From an uncultured Clostridia bacterium (GTDB lineage Bacteria > Bacillota > Clostridia > Christensenellales > UBA1242): a stretch of 44,179 bases of DNA. The notes under the pieces were generated by a model. That model saw only the letters and a program-made list of their open reading frames with translations. It ran no database searches and had not been told where the DNA came from. The position numbers were made by a program, and so were the translations under genes. The stretch's first letter is position 1. Each line of letters begins with the position of its first letter. The DNA is taken from the NCBI GenBank assembly GCA_947366545.1, contig CANBAL010000008.1:1-44179 (forward strand), given 5' to 3'. Positions 16,737 through 24,926 of the stretch are shown here, one piece after another.

Positions 16737-16762
16737 TAAAAAGGTAGTCTTTAATGACTACC
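16735..16762 (-). terminator. Terminator of the DUF362 gene
   Basis: Stem GGTAGTC/GACTACC (16743-16749 / 16756-16762); the T-run follows only on the minus strand. It probably limits read-through from both sides but works best for the minus gene. Confidence 0.75.
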
Positions 16763-16772
16763 GTTACATAAA

Positions 16773-17639
16773 TCATTTAATCTCTATAAGTTCATAAGAA
16801 GTAGAGCCATAACCATGAGTTTTTGCACATTCTATTGTATATTCGCCATTTCTACTCTTAACTCTTTCCATAAAGTGCTCTCTTCCCCTATCCTCACTCT
16901 TTAAAACAAGGTCTATACACGCCCTATCAATTGCAACTGGATCAGTAGAGGCAAGAATACCAATATCCTTTAAGCATGGGTCTTCCGCCACTGCACAACA
17001 GTCACAATCCACCGATATATTTGCCATAACATTTATATACACAATATTTCCTTTAAAGAAATCTATCACTGACTGCGCGGCATCTGCCATTGAAGAAAGA
17101 AAGTCATCATGATTGCTTGTCCATATCTTGGCGGGATCACCAGCACCATGAATGTATGCTTTTCCATAACTTGATGCACACCCTATTGATAGTTGTTTGA
17201 TGGCTCCACCATAGCCGCCCATTGGATGTCCTTTAAAATGAGAAAGGACAAGCATGGAATCATAATTTTGCATATGTTTCCCAACATAATTTTTCTTGAT
17301 TGTCTTTCCATTTGGAATATCAAGTTCAATATCGCCTTCACTGTCCATTATATCTACCGTAAAATATTCGCTCCAGCCATGGTCTTTTATAAGTTTCAGA
17401 TGCTTCTCGGTTGTATTGCGCTCGCCTTCATAAGCAGTGTTACACTCCACGACTGTGCCTTTAACATGCTCAATAATCTTCTTGAAATACTCAGGATGCA
17501 AAAAATTTTGGTTGCCTTTCTCACCGGAATGCACTTTAACCGCTACCTTACCTTCCAACTTTTTACCAACCGCTTCATAAATTTTTACAAGTGATTCACT
17601 TGATAAATCTTTAGTAAAATACACTTTTGATTTTTTCAT
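16773..17639 (-). CDS. DUF362 domain protein
   Basis: 288 residues. Typical DUF362 landmarks: VAVKVHSGEKGN near 33-44, the SHFKGHPMGGYGGAIKQLSIG core (about 133-153), and a Cys-rich DCDCCAVAEDPCLKDIGILASTDPVAIDRA segment that begins near 212. The family is common in anaerobes, sometimes next to a ferredoxin domain; no enzymatic activity has been settled. Here the 4Fe-4S domain is absent, so it is the minimal form. AAGGAGG precedes the ATG. Confidence 0.88.
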   Translation of the reverse strand: MKKSKVYFTKDLSSESLVKIYEAVGKKLEGKVAVKVHSGEKGNQNFLHPEYFKKIIEHVKGTVVECNTAYEGERNTTEKHLKLIKDHGWSEYFTVDIMDSEGDIELDIPNGKTIKKNYVGKHMQNYDSMLVLSHFKGHPMGGYGGAIKQLSIGCASSYGKAYIHGAGDPAKIWTSNHDDFLSSMADAAQSVIDFFKGNIVYINVMANISVDCDCCAVAEDPCLKDIGILASTDPVAIDRACIDLVLKSEDRGREHFMERVKSRNGEYTIECAKTHGYGSTSYELIEIK

Positions 17640-17699
17640 GTTTTCCTCCTTCCTATAATTTATTATTTCCGTTAAAAGCTGTCTTTTATTTTGCGGAAA

Positions 17700-18038
17700 T
17701 CAAAAATTACTTTCATCCAGAAGTGGATAAATATCAATCGCGGGTTCTTCATATGGGTGAACTGCTCGAAGTTTTTTAATCACCTGCTTTACTTTTTCAA
17801 CATCACAAATAAATTCCAATTTCTCTTCCTCTACAAATTCTAATTTGTTTTGTGTTCCTATATATGGATTTGCTTTCTCATTCGGTCTAAAAGTCCCAAT
17901 AGTTTTCACCGAAGAAGTACAATAATCATAATCTCCAATAATTCCTGCCCCTGCACCACAAACAGCATCTCTTACCTTTTCCACATCTTCGACTGGAATA
18001 GTAACAAATATTTTAACTTTTTTTATATTAAAATTCAT
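17700..18038 (-). CDS. Stand-alone NIF3-insert / CutA-like domain (YqfO type)
   Basis: 112 residues. FVTIPVEDVEKVRDAVCGAGAG at the N-terminus, IGDYDYCTSSVKTIGTFRP in the middle and the closing AVHPYEEPAIDIYPL match the ferredoxin-like domain inserted in YqfO/NIF3 proteins; it also exists alone. It is related in fold to CutA and PII proteins and forms trimers (family knowledge), but has no assigned function. AAGGAGGG precedes the ATG. It sits between DUF362 and tRNA-Thr. Confidence 0.85.
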   Translation of the reverse strand: MNFNIKKVKIFVTIPVEDVEKVRDAVCGAGAGIIGDYDYCTSSVKTIGTFRPNEKANPYIGTQNKLEFVEEEKLEFICDVEKVKQVIKKLRAVHPYEEPAIDIYPLLDESNF

Positions 18039-18073
18039 CTTTCCCTCCTTATTTAATTAAGAAGATTTATATT

Positions 18074-18149
18074 TGGAGCTGCTGGGCGGACTCGAACCGC
18101 CGACCCGCACATTACGAATGTGCTGCTCTACCAACTGAGCCACAGCAGC
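18074..18149 (-). tRNA. tRNA-Thr (CGT)
   Basis: 76-nt cloverleaf on the minus strand: acceptor GCTGCTG/CAGCAGC, D-arm with TGGCTCAGTTGGTAGAGCA, anticodon stem GCACA/TGTGC with loop TTCGTAA (anticodon CGT) and an encoded CCA. Lies between two minus-strand protein genes. Confidence 0.95.
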
Positions 18150-18160
18150 ATATGGCGATA

Positions 18161-18565
18161 TTATTTTATCGATTTTAAATCACCATTTATTATTATTGGA
18201 TTAAAAGCAATCAACTCATCTTTCAACATTCCTTCTGGCAAAGGATTAATAAAATAAATCTTTTTACCAAGCCTAAATGCATCATAAACTTCAAGAAATG
18301 TGGCACCACCTATATAATTTTTTTGTCCATTCTTATCATAATTAAGTACAAGTACAGCATCCATATTGCTGATAACTTCTTCACTATGTTTAATCATTCT
18401 CGATTTCCACTTACTATGTTCTGCCGTACCTCTATATTTAGCCTCAGTTTCCGGACAATCCCAACAATTTGGCATAAAAACTTCATGCCCCATGTTTTCT
18501 AATTCTAATTTAAAATAAGTTAATCTATCATAAAATATTTTTGAACATATCAATAAAATTTTCAT
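18161..18565 (-). CDS. Nucleoside 2-deoxyribosyltransferase-like protein
   Basis: 134 residues. A Rossmann-like start (MKILLICSKIF), a middle DAVLVLNYDKNG strand and a YIGGATFLEVYDAFRLGKKIYFINPLPE block. The GG-x-TFLE...A-x-x-x-x-K-x-I pattern is typical of the deoxyribosyltransferase-like superfamily, whose members cleave or transfer nucleoside N-glycosidic bonds or sense nucleotides. The Glu in FLE would be the candidate nucleophile. An upstream extension to 18610 is open, but GGAGAGAG sits before the ATG at 18565. Substrate unknown. Confidence 0.65.
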   Translation of the reverse strand: MKILLICSKIFYDRLTYFKLELENMGHEVFMPNCWDCPETEAKYRGTAEHSKWKSRMIKHSEEVISNMDAVLVLNYDKNGQKNYIGGATFLEVYDAFRLGKKIYFINPLPEGMLKDELIAFNPIIINGDLKSIK

Positions 18566-18623
18566 TCTCTCTCCATATATTGTGCCTTGTATGTGCATAC
18601 TAGGCACCAAATATTGTACTTTA

Positions 18624-18665
18624 AGATTTCTCCGCTCCGCCTACGGCTTCGGTCGAAATGACAAG
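18624..18665. repeat. Dispersed repeat, long copy
   Basis: A 42-bp GC-rich element starting AGATTTCTCCGCTCC and ending GGTCGAAATGACAAG, with CCG/CGG-based self-complementarity in the centre. It lies directly downstream of the S1 gene stop. A shortened copy is at 12650-12680. Such elements are frequent intergenic repeats in AT-rich Gram-positive genomes. Confidence 0.7.
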
Positions 18666-18670
18666 AAAAA

Positions 18671-19717
18671 TCAAGTTGATTTTGATTGTTCAGCAAGTGC
18701 AAAGGATACTCTCTCTTCTGTCTCGTCTTTATCTAGGACAATAACCTCAACTTTTTGGTCGAGTTTCACAATTTCATATATCTGTTTTTGTTTATCTTCA
18801 GTGGCATTTGAGATATGAAGTAGTCCACTTGCACCATTATCAAGTTTTATAATCGCACCAAACTTTAAGATTTTTACCACTGTTCCGCTATAAGTGCCGC
18901 CCACCTCAAGTTCACGAATTGCAATGGTTTTAGGACTTTCTTGCAAGGCTTTAAGAGAAAGTGCCACCTTCTTATTGGTTCTATCAAGTTCTATCACCTT
19001 GAAAGTATATTCCTCGCCTTCCTTAATCACCTCACCAGGATTTTCGATACGTTTATGCGAGATATTTGAAATATGAAGGAAACAGTCTATACCATCCACT
19101 TCAACAAAAGCACCATAAGGCAGAATCTTTTTAACCTTACCTTTAACAATTTTATTAATAAATATCGAATTCCAGAAAAGGTTTTCATTTCTCTCTTGAA
19201 TTTGTGTGGCAAGAAGTTTAATACTTGCAATAATCCTTTTCTCATCACGATTGATTTCGGTGACGGTGGCATCAAACTGTTTACCTACAAGTTTACGAAT
19301 ATCACGAGGTGTGGTAGCGAATATTTCATCTGCAGGAATAAATATCTCATACTCCCCCATTTTGGACACAAGGCCGCCATTTTGATTACCTGTGACCACA
19401 AAACTGAAATTACTTCCAAGTTTGAGTTTTTGAGCGTTTTGAGTGGCAAGCGTCTTATCGTCAGCAAGGCGTTTAGAAACCTCAATCATCCCCTCTTCAT
19501 TTTTTTTGTTTGTAATAATAACCTTAAATCTATCCCCGATTTTAAGGCTTTCATAGTCATCAAAATCATCACGAGGAATAAAGGCGTCATTCTTGCCACC
19601 TATATTAAATATCACCCCATCTTGACGCTTTATAACTACTACGCCGTCAAACATTTGCCCTTTTTTATAGTTTGTAAAGGTTCTATCGATTGTCTCTAAA
19701 TTGAAATTTTCACTCAT
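18671..19717 (-). CDS. Four-domain S1 RNA-binding protein (ribosomal protein S1-like)
   Basis: 348 residues, four S1/OB domains at about 16-83, 95-168, 188-257 and 270-340. Domains 3 and 4 carry the canonical G-x-V-x-x-I-x-x-(F/Y)-GA and LHIS motifs (GKVKKILPYGAFVEVDG, FLHISNIS, GLLHISN). Clostridial S1 proteins of this size bind mRNA at the ribosome. They are often fused to, or follow, ispH, which is absent here. A weak AGAGAAG site precedes the ATG, and a promoter lies at 19739-19767. It is followed by a dispersed repeat and no clear terminator. Confidence 0.88.
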   Translation of the reverse strand: MSENFNLETIDRTFTNYKKGQMFDGVVVIKRQDGVIFNIGGKNDAFIPRDDFDDYESLKIGDRFKVIITNKKNEEGMIEVSKRLADDKTLATQNAQKLKLGSNFSFVVTGNQNGGLVSKMGEYEIFIPADEIFATTPRDIRKLVGKQFDATVTEINRDEKRIIASIKLLATQIQERNENLFWNSIFINKIVKGKVKKILPYGAFVEVDGIDCFLHISNISHKRIENPGEVIKEGEEYTFKVIELDRTNKKVALSLKALQESPKTIAIRELEVGGTYSGTVVKILKFGAIIKLDNGASGLLHISNATEDKQKQIYEIVKLDQKVEVIVLDKDETEERVSFALAEQSKST

Positions 19718-19738
19718 TTTTTCTTCTCTTTATATTTT

Positions 19739-19767
19739 AGACTATCAAATATTTCTTTAAATGTCAA
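19739..19767 (-). promoter_or_regulatory. Promoter of the S1 gene
   Basis: Minus-strand TTGACA, 17 bp, TAGTCT; the -35 is exact, the -10 weak. It ends about 22 bp before the start codon. Confidence 0.5.
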
Positions 19768-19796
19768 ATTTTTGATAATAAAATTTACTTTTGCTA

Positions 19797-19825
19797 TTGA
19801 AATTTTTATCTTTATGTGTTACAAT
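19797..19825 (+). promoter_or_regulatory. Promoter of the 107-residue orphan gene
   Basis: TTGAAA, 17 bp, TACAAT, ending 26 bp before the ATG at 19852. Confidence 0.65.
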
Positions 19826-19851
19826 CTATCTATCAAAAAAGGAGAAAGAAT

Positions 19852-20175
19852 ATGCAAATTATAAATACCGAAGACGCAAGTGCTTCAGATTCAAAAAGTT
19901 GGAAGGTTATTCTAGATGACAAAGATGGACTTTACAAGTATTATCACGAGCCAACTAATACCATAATAGAAAATGAGGACATCAACAAAGTGTACGATAT
20001 TAAAGTTTTTGATATCGGCCATATTAACGCTGATGACACCGCAGAAGTACAACTTACAAGCAAAGAATGGACTGTAATTAATCTTAACGCTGTCGGACTT
20101 GTAAAACTTGGCGAAAGCATTAATGACGAAACCCGCAAGAAATTTGCAAATAATAGTGATGACGAAAGCGAATAA
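19852..20175 (+). CDS. Acidic 107-residue protein, unknown function
   Basis: 107 residues, soluble, strongly acidic (ending SDDESE), no Cys, no transmembrane helix and no motif I recognise. The middle part (KVYDIKVFDIGHINADDTAEVQL) suggests a small beta sheet. AAAAGGAGAAAG sits before the ATG; an in-frame ATG at 19816 lacks a site and overlaps the promoter. The gene has its own promoter and a strong terminator, so it is an independent unit. Confidence 0.7.
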   Translation: MQIINTEDASASDSKSWKVILDDKDGLYKYYHEPTNTIIENEDINKVYDIKVFDIGHINADDTAEVQLTSKEWTVINLNAVGLVKLGESINDETRKKFANNSDDESE

Positions 20176-20178
20176 ATG

Positions 20179-20205
20179 AAAAGCACAACTTATTGTTGTG
20201 CTTTT
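20179..20205. terminator. Bidirectional terminator (orphan / plsC)
   Basis: Stem AAAAGCACAAC/GTTGTGCTTTT with loop TTATT, T-runs on both strands. It closes the plus-strand orphan and the minus-strand plsC operon. Confidence 0.85.
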
Positions 20206-20840
20206 TTCATATCTTTTTTCCTTTTTCTTGCTTTCTTTTCAGCATCCGCAAGAACTACTTGTTCTTGTAATGATTTCATGTTTTCGGCAACTATTTCGCT
20301 CGCTTTCTCAAGCACTTCTTCATTTGTTTTTTGTCCGTAAAATTCACTAAGTTCAAATGGCTCACCAACCGTGATTATCGTCCTATGACAGAATTTTGGG
20401 CGGCTTGATATATACATTGGTACCACCGGCACTTTTGCTTTAATCGCAAACATGCTTACACCCTGTTTCACCTGCCCAAGTGACAAATCCTCACTCTTAT
20501 TTCTCGTGCCTTCTGGGAAAATAAAAAGTTTTTTACCATCTTTAAGCACCTTTAAGCAATTTTTCACTGCTGTGATATCGGTTGACTGTCTATCAATTTT
20601 AATACAACCTATTTTCTTCATAAACCAACCGATAAGTTTATTTTTAAACCACTCTTTCTTTGTAAGATAGTATTTCTTTTCCCATGTGTTTGTCGCAATA
20701 AGTATCGCATCAAAATTTGAGGTATGATTGCATGAAAGTATTGCGGCACCCTTAGGTATATTCTTTTTACCGACTATTTTTGTTGGGTAGAATACCTTTA
20801 AATATATTCCTACTAGAAATTGTGCAATTCTAAATACCAT
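20190..20840 (-). CDS. plsC: 1-acyl-sn-glycerol-3-phosphate acyltransferase
   Basis: 216 residues; second acylation step of phosphatidic acid synthesis at the membrane. The catalytic NHTSNFD box (His39, Asp44) and FPEGTR (109-113, glycerol-phosphate binding) are present, with a further P-VVPMYI motif near 140. An N-terminal hydrophobic segment would embed it in the membrane; the C-terminus is a Lys/Arg-rich helix. GGAGGAG precedes the ATG, and the gene overlaps the flavoprotein gene by 11 bp. Last gene of a six-gene operon starting at 24854. Confidence 0.93.
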   Translation of the reverse strand: MVFRIAQFLVGIYLKVFYPTKIVGKKNIPKGAAILSCNHTSNFDAILIATNTWEKKYYLTKKEWFKNKLIGWFMKKIGCIKIDRQSTDITAVKNCLKVLKDGKKLFIFPEGTRNKSEDLSLGQVKQGVSMFAIKAKVPVVPMYISSRPKFCHRTIITVGEPFELSEFYGQKTNEEVLEKASEIVAENMKSLQEQVVLADAEKKARKRKKDMKKAQQ

Positions 20841-22047
20841 TTTTCTCCTCCTTTTTTATGGCTTCGCTGCAGGCATATGCTGTGGCAAACGCTGTTTGAA
20901 GATTAAATCCCCCTGTAAGACAATCTATATCAAGCACTTCGCCGACAAAATATAGCCCTTTACATAATTTGCTCTCCATAGTAGACGGATTGACCTCTTT
21001 TAAATTAACCCCTCCACTTGTTATTATACCACTATCAAGTGGGTACAACTCTTTATATGCAAGTGGGAAGTGCTTTAGCCCATTTACTATTTTTTCTCGC
21101 TCCGCTAGCGTGACAGAATTAATTTTACGATGTGGACTTAAACTTAGTTTATATAAGAAAAATTCAATAAAATTTTTAGGTAGCAAAGTGCGCATTACAT
21201 TAAACAAATCTTTATTCTTTCCTTCATCAAACTCTCGTAAAAGTCTGTTATCAAGTTGCTGGGGCGTAAGTGCGGGTTTTAAATCTAAGTACAGTTCCAC
21301 CTTTTTCGCCCTATTTATGTAACTTGACATTGTGAGGACTATTGGCCCCGTGATGCCTTCATCAGTAAACAGCATCTCCCCAAACTGGCTATACTTTTTC
21401 CCGTCTGCAAGTGCAAGCAAAGATACGTTTTTTAGTGGCAAGCCTTGCATGGCTTTTACGCTTTCTTTTAGTTTTATTGCGGCTAGTGCGGGCTTTGGCT
21501 CAATAATGCTATGCCCTAACATTTTGGCAAATTTATAGCCGTCACCCGTGCTTCCAGTGGCACAGTAGGATTTTCCACCAGTGGCAATTATCACTTTATC
21601 GAACCTATACTCGCCACAAGTGGTTTTAACCTTAAAGCCACCAGTAGAGGCAAGCGATAGGGCTAACACCTTTTCATTAAGTTTTATTGCAGTGCCCTTG
21701 CAGGCTTTTTCTAACGTCTTAATTACATCACTAGACTTATCGCTGACTGGGAACACCCGTCCGCCGCGTTCTGTTTTTAAAGGCAAACCTAGTCCCTCAA
21801 AGAACTCTATTGTATTAATTGGAAGAAAGCGGCTTATTGCACTTTGAATAAAATTTTCCCCATTCACAACATTTGATAAAAAGGTCTCTTTATCGCAGTT
21901 ATTGGTTAAATTGCATCTGCCTTTGCCGGTGATATAAAGTTTTTTGCCACATTTCTCATTACCGTCAAATATCGTGACATCACAGCCTCTTAGTTGTGAG
22001 GCAACAAATAGTCCACTTGCTCCGCCGCCTATTACCGCTATCTTCAT
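20830..22047 (-). CDS. HI0933/BaiN-type FAD-binding flavoprotein
   Basis: 405 residues. FAD Rossmann start IAVIGGGASGLF (3-14), the family-specific GKKLYITGKGRCNLTN block (about 38-53), FTDEGITGP in the insertion domain and the closing LYFVGEVLDIDCLTGGFNLQTA motif. Often annotated 'aminoacetone oxidase family', but the true substrate of most members is unknown. The ATG overlaps the rluB stop by four bases. Its place between rluB and plsC is the arrangement common in Clostridia. Confidence 0.92.
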   Translation of the reverse strand: MKIAVIGGGASGLFVASQLRGCDVTIFDGNEKCGKKLYITGKGRCNLTNNCDKETFLSNVVNGENFIQSAISRFLPINTIEFFEGLGLPLKTERGGRVFPVSDKSSDVIKTLEKACKGTAIKLNEKVLALSLASTGGFKVKTTCGEYRFDKVIIATGGKSYCATGSTGDGYKFAKMLGHSIIEPKPALAAIKLKESVKAMQGLPLKNVSLLALADGKKYSQFGEMLFTDEGITGPIVLTMSSYINRAKKVELYLDLKPALTPQQLDNRLLREFDEGKNKDLFNVMRTLLPKNFIEFFLYKLSLSPHRKINSVTLAEREKIVNGLKHFPLAYKELYPLDSGIITSGGVNLKEVNPSTMESKLCKGLYFVGEVLDIDCLTGGFNLQTAFATAYACSEAIKKEEKNGI

Positions 22048-22751
22048 TTACCCCTCACAAGACTATTGAGTTCACTTTCAGTTAAGTCCCTATAATCGCC
22101 GCGTTTAAGACCGCCTAAGGTTACCTCGCCTATCCTCACCCTTTTCAATAATTTTATACTTCGACCTATTGCCTCAAACATTCTTCTTATCTGTCTATTT
22201 TGTCCTTCGTCAATTACCACTGAAAGTTTTGTTACGCCATTCTCATAACTTAGCCATTTTACCTTCGCCTCTGGCATTCTTTCGCCTTCCACAACTACGC
22301 CAGCACGCAACACGGCAAGCTCGCTTTCCTTAACTTCACCCTCGACATTTACTTTATACTCTTTCTCAATATTATATGAAGGGTGCATAACTTTATTTGC
22401 AAAGTCGCCGTCATTAGTGAGTATTATCAATCCCTCTGTATCATAATCAAGTCTACCAACAGAGAAAAGTCTTTCTTCACACTTTACAAGAGAATATATC
22501 GTCTTTCTACCCTTTTCATCACTCGCTGTGCAGGCATACCCCTTTGGCTTATTCAATTTTATATACACAAAAGAGGAAGGAAGTTTAACCTCTTTCCCCT
22601 CTACTGCGATTTTATCACGCCTTTCATTTATGGTTATTCCCATTTCATTGACTACGCGGCCATTGACTGTGACCTTTCCCTCTAAAATAAGAGTGTCACA
22701 TTTCCTTCTTGACGCAACTCCGCTATTCGATAAAAATTTGTTTAATCGCAT
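22044..22751 (-). CDS. rluB: Ribosomal large-subunit pseudouridine synthase B family
   Basis: 235 residues. N-terminal S4 RNA-binding domain (MRLNKFLSNSGVASRR, about 1-60), then the RsuA/RluB catalytic core with GRLDYDTEGL and catalytic Asp102, and NRQIRRM near 190. Family function: isomerisation of a uridine in 23S rRNA (helix 89 region for RluB). It starts nine bases after the dacF stop with a weak GGTAAG site inside the dacF end, so translation is probably coupled. Confidence 0.92.
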   Translation of the reverse strand: MRLNKFLSNSGVASRRKCDTLILEGKVTVNGRVVNEMGITINERRDKIAVEGKEVKLPSSFVYIKLNKPKGYACTASDEKGRKTIYSLVKCEERLFSVGRLDYDTEGLIILTNDGDFANKVMHPSYNIEKEYKVNVEGEVKESELAVLRAGVVVEGERMPEAKVKWLSYENGVTKLSVVIDEGQNRQIRRMFEAIGRSIKLLKRVRIGEVTLGGLKRGDYRDLTESELNSLVRGK

Positions 22752-22760
22752 TCATTACAC

Positions 22761-23921
22761 TTACCATTTTCGGAAGATATCTTTGAGTTTCTCCAGTATG
22801 GTATTACTCCTTACCTCTTCCATTGTATATATTTTTTCAGAAAATAGCAAGTCATTACCATAATAAGTTGAAATTTCACCTACAACTTTATCCTTTGATA
22901 CACCACCTTCTATTTTCTCAGGCAGTTTATAGATATAGGTTATTTTTCCTTTCTCTTCCTCACGCATTGGATAGCGATAACTTCCTTTTGTGCCTACTTT
23001 GACAAACTCTTTACGCGCATCTTCAAGGCGTAAATACTGCGAATAATCATAATCCTTAGTAACTTCTACCATTTCATATTCATTAAAGCCTTTCTCAAGC
23101 AAGGTGGCACACTCCTCAAACATTGGCCCGCAGTTGAGTACCACCGAAACAAGTTGCATACCATCCCTCTCACAACTTGCAACTAGGCATCTGCCTGCGT
23201 CATCGGTGAAGCCAGTTTTAACACCATTACAGCCTTCAAGACTATTAAGGAGCCTATTCTTATTCTTGAGGTATCTTGTTTTACCTTCTACTGTGGTTAT
23301 CTTTGTATTTTTTGTACTGACTATCTCACGAAATGTATCATTTGAAAGTGCATAACTTGTGATTAGTGCAAGGTCATATGCTGAGGTATAGTGAGTTTTA
23401 CTATCAAGACCATGGGTATTATCAAAGTGCGAATTTTTTGTACCTATTTTAATCGCCGTCTTATTCATCATCTCTACAAAGTTTTTGACATTGCCGCCCA
23501 CTCTTTCACCTATTGCCACAGAAGCGTCATTACCTGACACAAGCATAAGCCCATATAGTAAATCTCTAACCGATAAAGCCTCGCCTTTTCTTAGGTAGAT
23601 ACTTGTACCTGAAATACCAACCGCCTTTGGTGAAATCTCAAACTTTTCGTCTAAATCCTTACAATTCTCTATTGCGGTGATTGCCGTCATTATCTTGGTT
23701 GTACTTGCCATTGGGAGTTTGGCATTTTCATTTTTAGCGTACAGCACCCTTCCCGTGCTTGCTTCCATGGTACACATCGCTTTTGCCGAAGAGCCTTGTG
23801 CACTTGTCACTGTGCTAGTCACAAGCATAAAACAGCCAAGAAAAGCCCCCACAAGTGCGGTTAGAACGAACATGATTGCAAAAGAGAAGGCTATGACTGA
23901 CTTAGTCTTTTTCATCTTCAT
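22761..23921 (-). CDS. dacF: D-alanyl-D-alanine carboxypeptidase, DacF-like
   Basis: 386 residues, peptidase S11 penicillin-binding protein that trims the peptidoglycan stem peptide. An N-terminal membrane/signal helix (about 9-40), catalytic Ser73-x-x-Lys76 (STTK), Ser129-Gly-Asn131 and Lys235-Thr-Gly (KTG). A C-terminal beta domain ends in a basic segment (EKLKDIFRKW), which may be the amphipathic membrane anchor of this family. The ATG lies inside the end of gerW (20-bp overlap), with AAGGA in front. Position after gerW supports the sporulation-linked DacF type over a vegetative DacA. Confidence 0.93.
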   Translation of the reverse strand: MKMKKTKSVIAFSFAIMFVLTALVGAFLGCFMLVTSTVTSAQGSSAKAMCTMEASTGRVLYAKNENAKLPMASTTKIMTAITAIENCKDLDEKFEISPKAVGISGTSIYLRKGEALSVRDLLYGLMLVSGNDASVAIGERVGGNVKNFVEMMNKTAIKIGTKNSHFDNTHGLDSKTHYTSAYDLALITSYALSNDTFREIVSTKNTKITTVEGKTRYLKNKNRLLNSLEGCNGVKTGFTDDAGRCLVASCERDGMQLVSVVLNCGPMFEECATLLEKGFNEYEMVEVTKDYDYSQYLRLEDARKEFVKVGTKGSYRYPMREEEKGKITYIYKLPEKIEGGVSKDKVVGEISTYYGNDLLFSEKIYTMEEVRSNTILEKLKDIFRKW

Positions 23922-24297
23922 TTTCCTTATCTAATTTATTTATCAGTGCGTTGAAGGTATTTAAAATAGTTTGATAAAGGGATTTATTCTCAACATTAAT
24001 AAACTCTATCTCACCCTTACTTTCAACTAAGAAGCCGACTGGTGACACACTGACACCGCCGCTTGAACCACCCGCCATAGGGAAATGATTTGCCACCCTT
24101 CTAGAAGATAGGTCGGCATACTCTCCTCCTCCTACAACATATCCCACTGTAACCTTTGATACTGGAATTATTGTTGTACCGTCTGGTGTCTCGACACGCT
24201 CGCCTATCACGGTGCTAGACCCCATAATGCCCTTCATCTTTTCCATAGCACTATCTATAAGATCTCTTATTGTCTCATTTTCAGTATAAATTTTCAT
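23902..24297 (-). CDS. gerW: GerW/YtfJ-family sporulation protein
   Basis: 131 residues. Central VIGERVETPDGTTIIPVSKVTVG, the Gly/Ser-rich GGSSGGVSVSPVGFLV and the downstream FINVEN segment are diagnostic. In Bacillus the protein is made in the sporangium and is needed for normal germination; its biochemical role is unknown. It overlaps the DUF2953 gene by four bases, repeating the Bacillus ytfI-ytfJ order. A sporulation sigma factor is expected upstream but I cannot identify its promoter with confidence. Confidence 0.93.
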   Translation of the reverse strand: MKIYTENETIRDLIDSAMEKMKGIMGSSTVIGERVETPDGTTIIPVSKVTVGYVVGGGEYADLSSRRVANHFPMAGGSSGGVSVSPVGFLVESKGEIEFINVENKSLYQTILNTFNALINKLDKENEDEKD

Positions 24298-24854
24298 ACC
24301 TTACTCCCTTTACTTAATCTCTTAATTAGAATAACCGACATTATCAAAGAATATACAACATCAAATAAAGAAATACTTACGCTGCCTTTCCCCGCCACCT
24401 CAAAAACTTGACGATTGTAAGACACGGTATCATAAATCCCCATAGAAGCTGTCGGTCTACGATTTTTTACATTTGTAAAGTATATTAGTACCGCGTTATT
24501 TATCGCTCCACACACCATAGAGGTGAGAAATGCATCGCCTAGGCCTATATTATAAAATACAAACATTTCTTTTACACGAGATTTATGTTTTAGTTGATCT
24601 TTAAATATTTTGACAATTATAAATTGTCTTGGGTCAAACTCTATCTCTTTATGCTTGGTTTGTTTTTCATTACTTAAAATGATGTATTTGCCCTTAATTT
24701 CATATGCGTAATACTTTACCTTAATTTTGAAAATGTACAAGCAGATTACTCCACTAAGACTTTCCAAATTAAAAGTAACCCGCAACTGAATTATTAGCGG
24801 GAATATACATAAAAATATTACAAAAGTAGGTATCAAATAGTAAAGCGTATCCAT
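24294..24854 (-). CDS. DUF2953 membrane-associated protein (YtfI-like)
   Basis: 186 residues. N-terminal membrane helix (about 2-24), a beta-rich stretch in the style of DUF2953, then GLGDAFLTSMVCGAINNAVLIYF, which is the conserved G-x-x-D/E-A helix region, and a last hydrophobic segment. Always next to gerW in spore-formers (established synteny); function unknown. There is no ribosome binding site: the 15 bases before the ATG are mainly A, C and T. A TAATAT box lies 15-20 bp upstream, so a leaderless or near-leaderless transcript is possible. Confidence 0.82.
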   Translation of the reverse strand: MDTLYYLIPTFVIFLCIFPLIIQLRVTFNLESLSGVICLYIFKIKVKYYAYEIKGKYIILSNEKQTKHKEIEFDPRQFIIVKIFKDQLKHKSRVKEMFVFYNIGLGDAFLTSMVCGAINNAVLIYFTNVKNRRPTASMGIYDTVSYNRQVFEVAGKGSVSISLFDVVYSLIMSVILIKRLSKGSKV

Positions 24855-24884
24855 AAAAAAAGTGTTTGTATATTATTCTTTTCT

Positions 24885-24919
24885 ATACAAAAAAAGTGGC
24901 TTAGCCACTTTTTTTGTAT
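24885..24919 (-). terminator. 16-bp terminator of the surface-protein gene
   Basis: Perfect stem 24885-24900 / 24904-24919 with a TTA loop and long A/T arms, directly after the stop of the large repeat protein and before the DUF2953 leader. Confidence 0.88.
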
Positions 24920-24926
24920 GTAAGAT

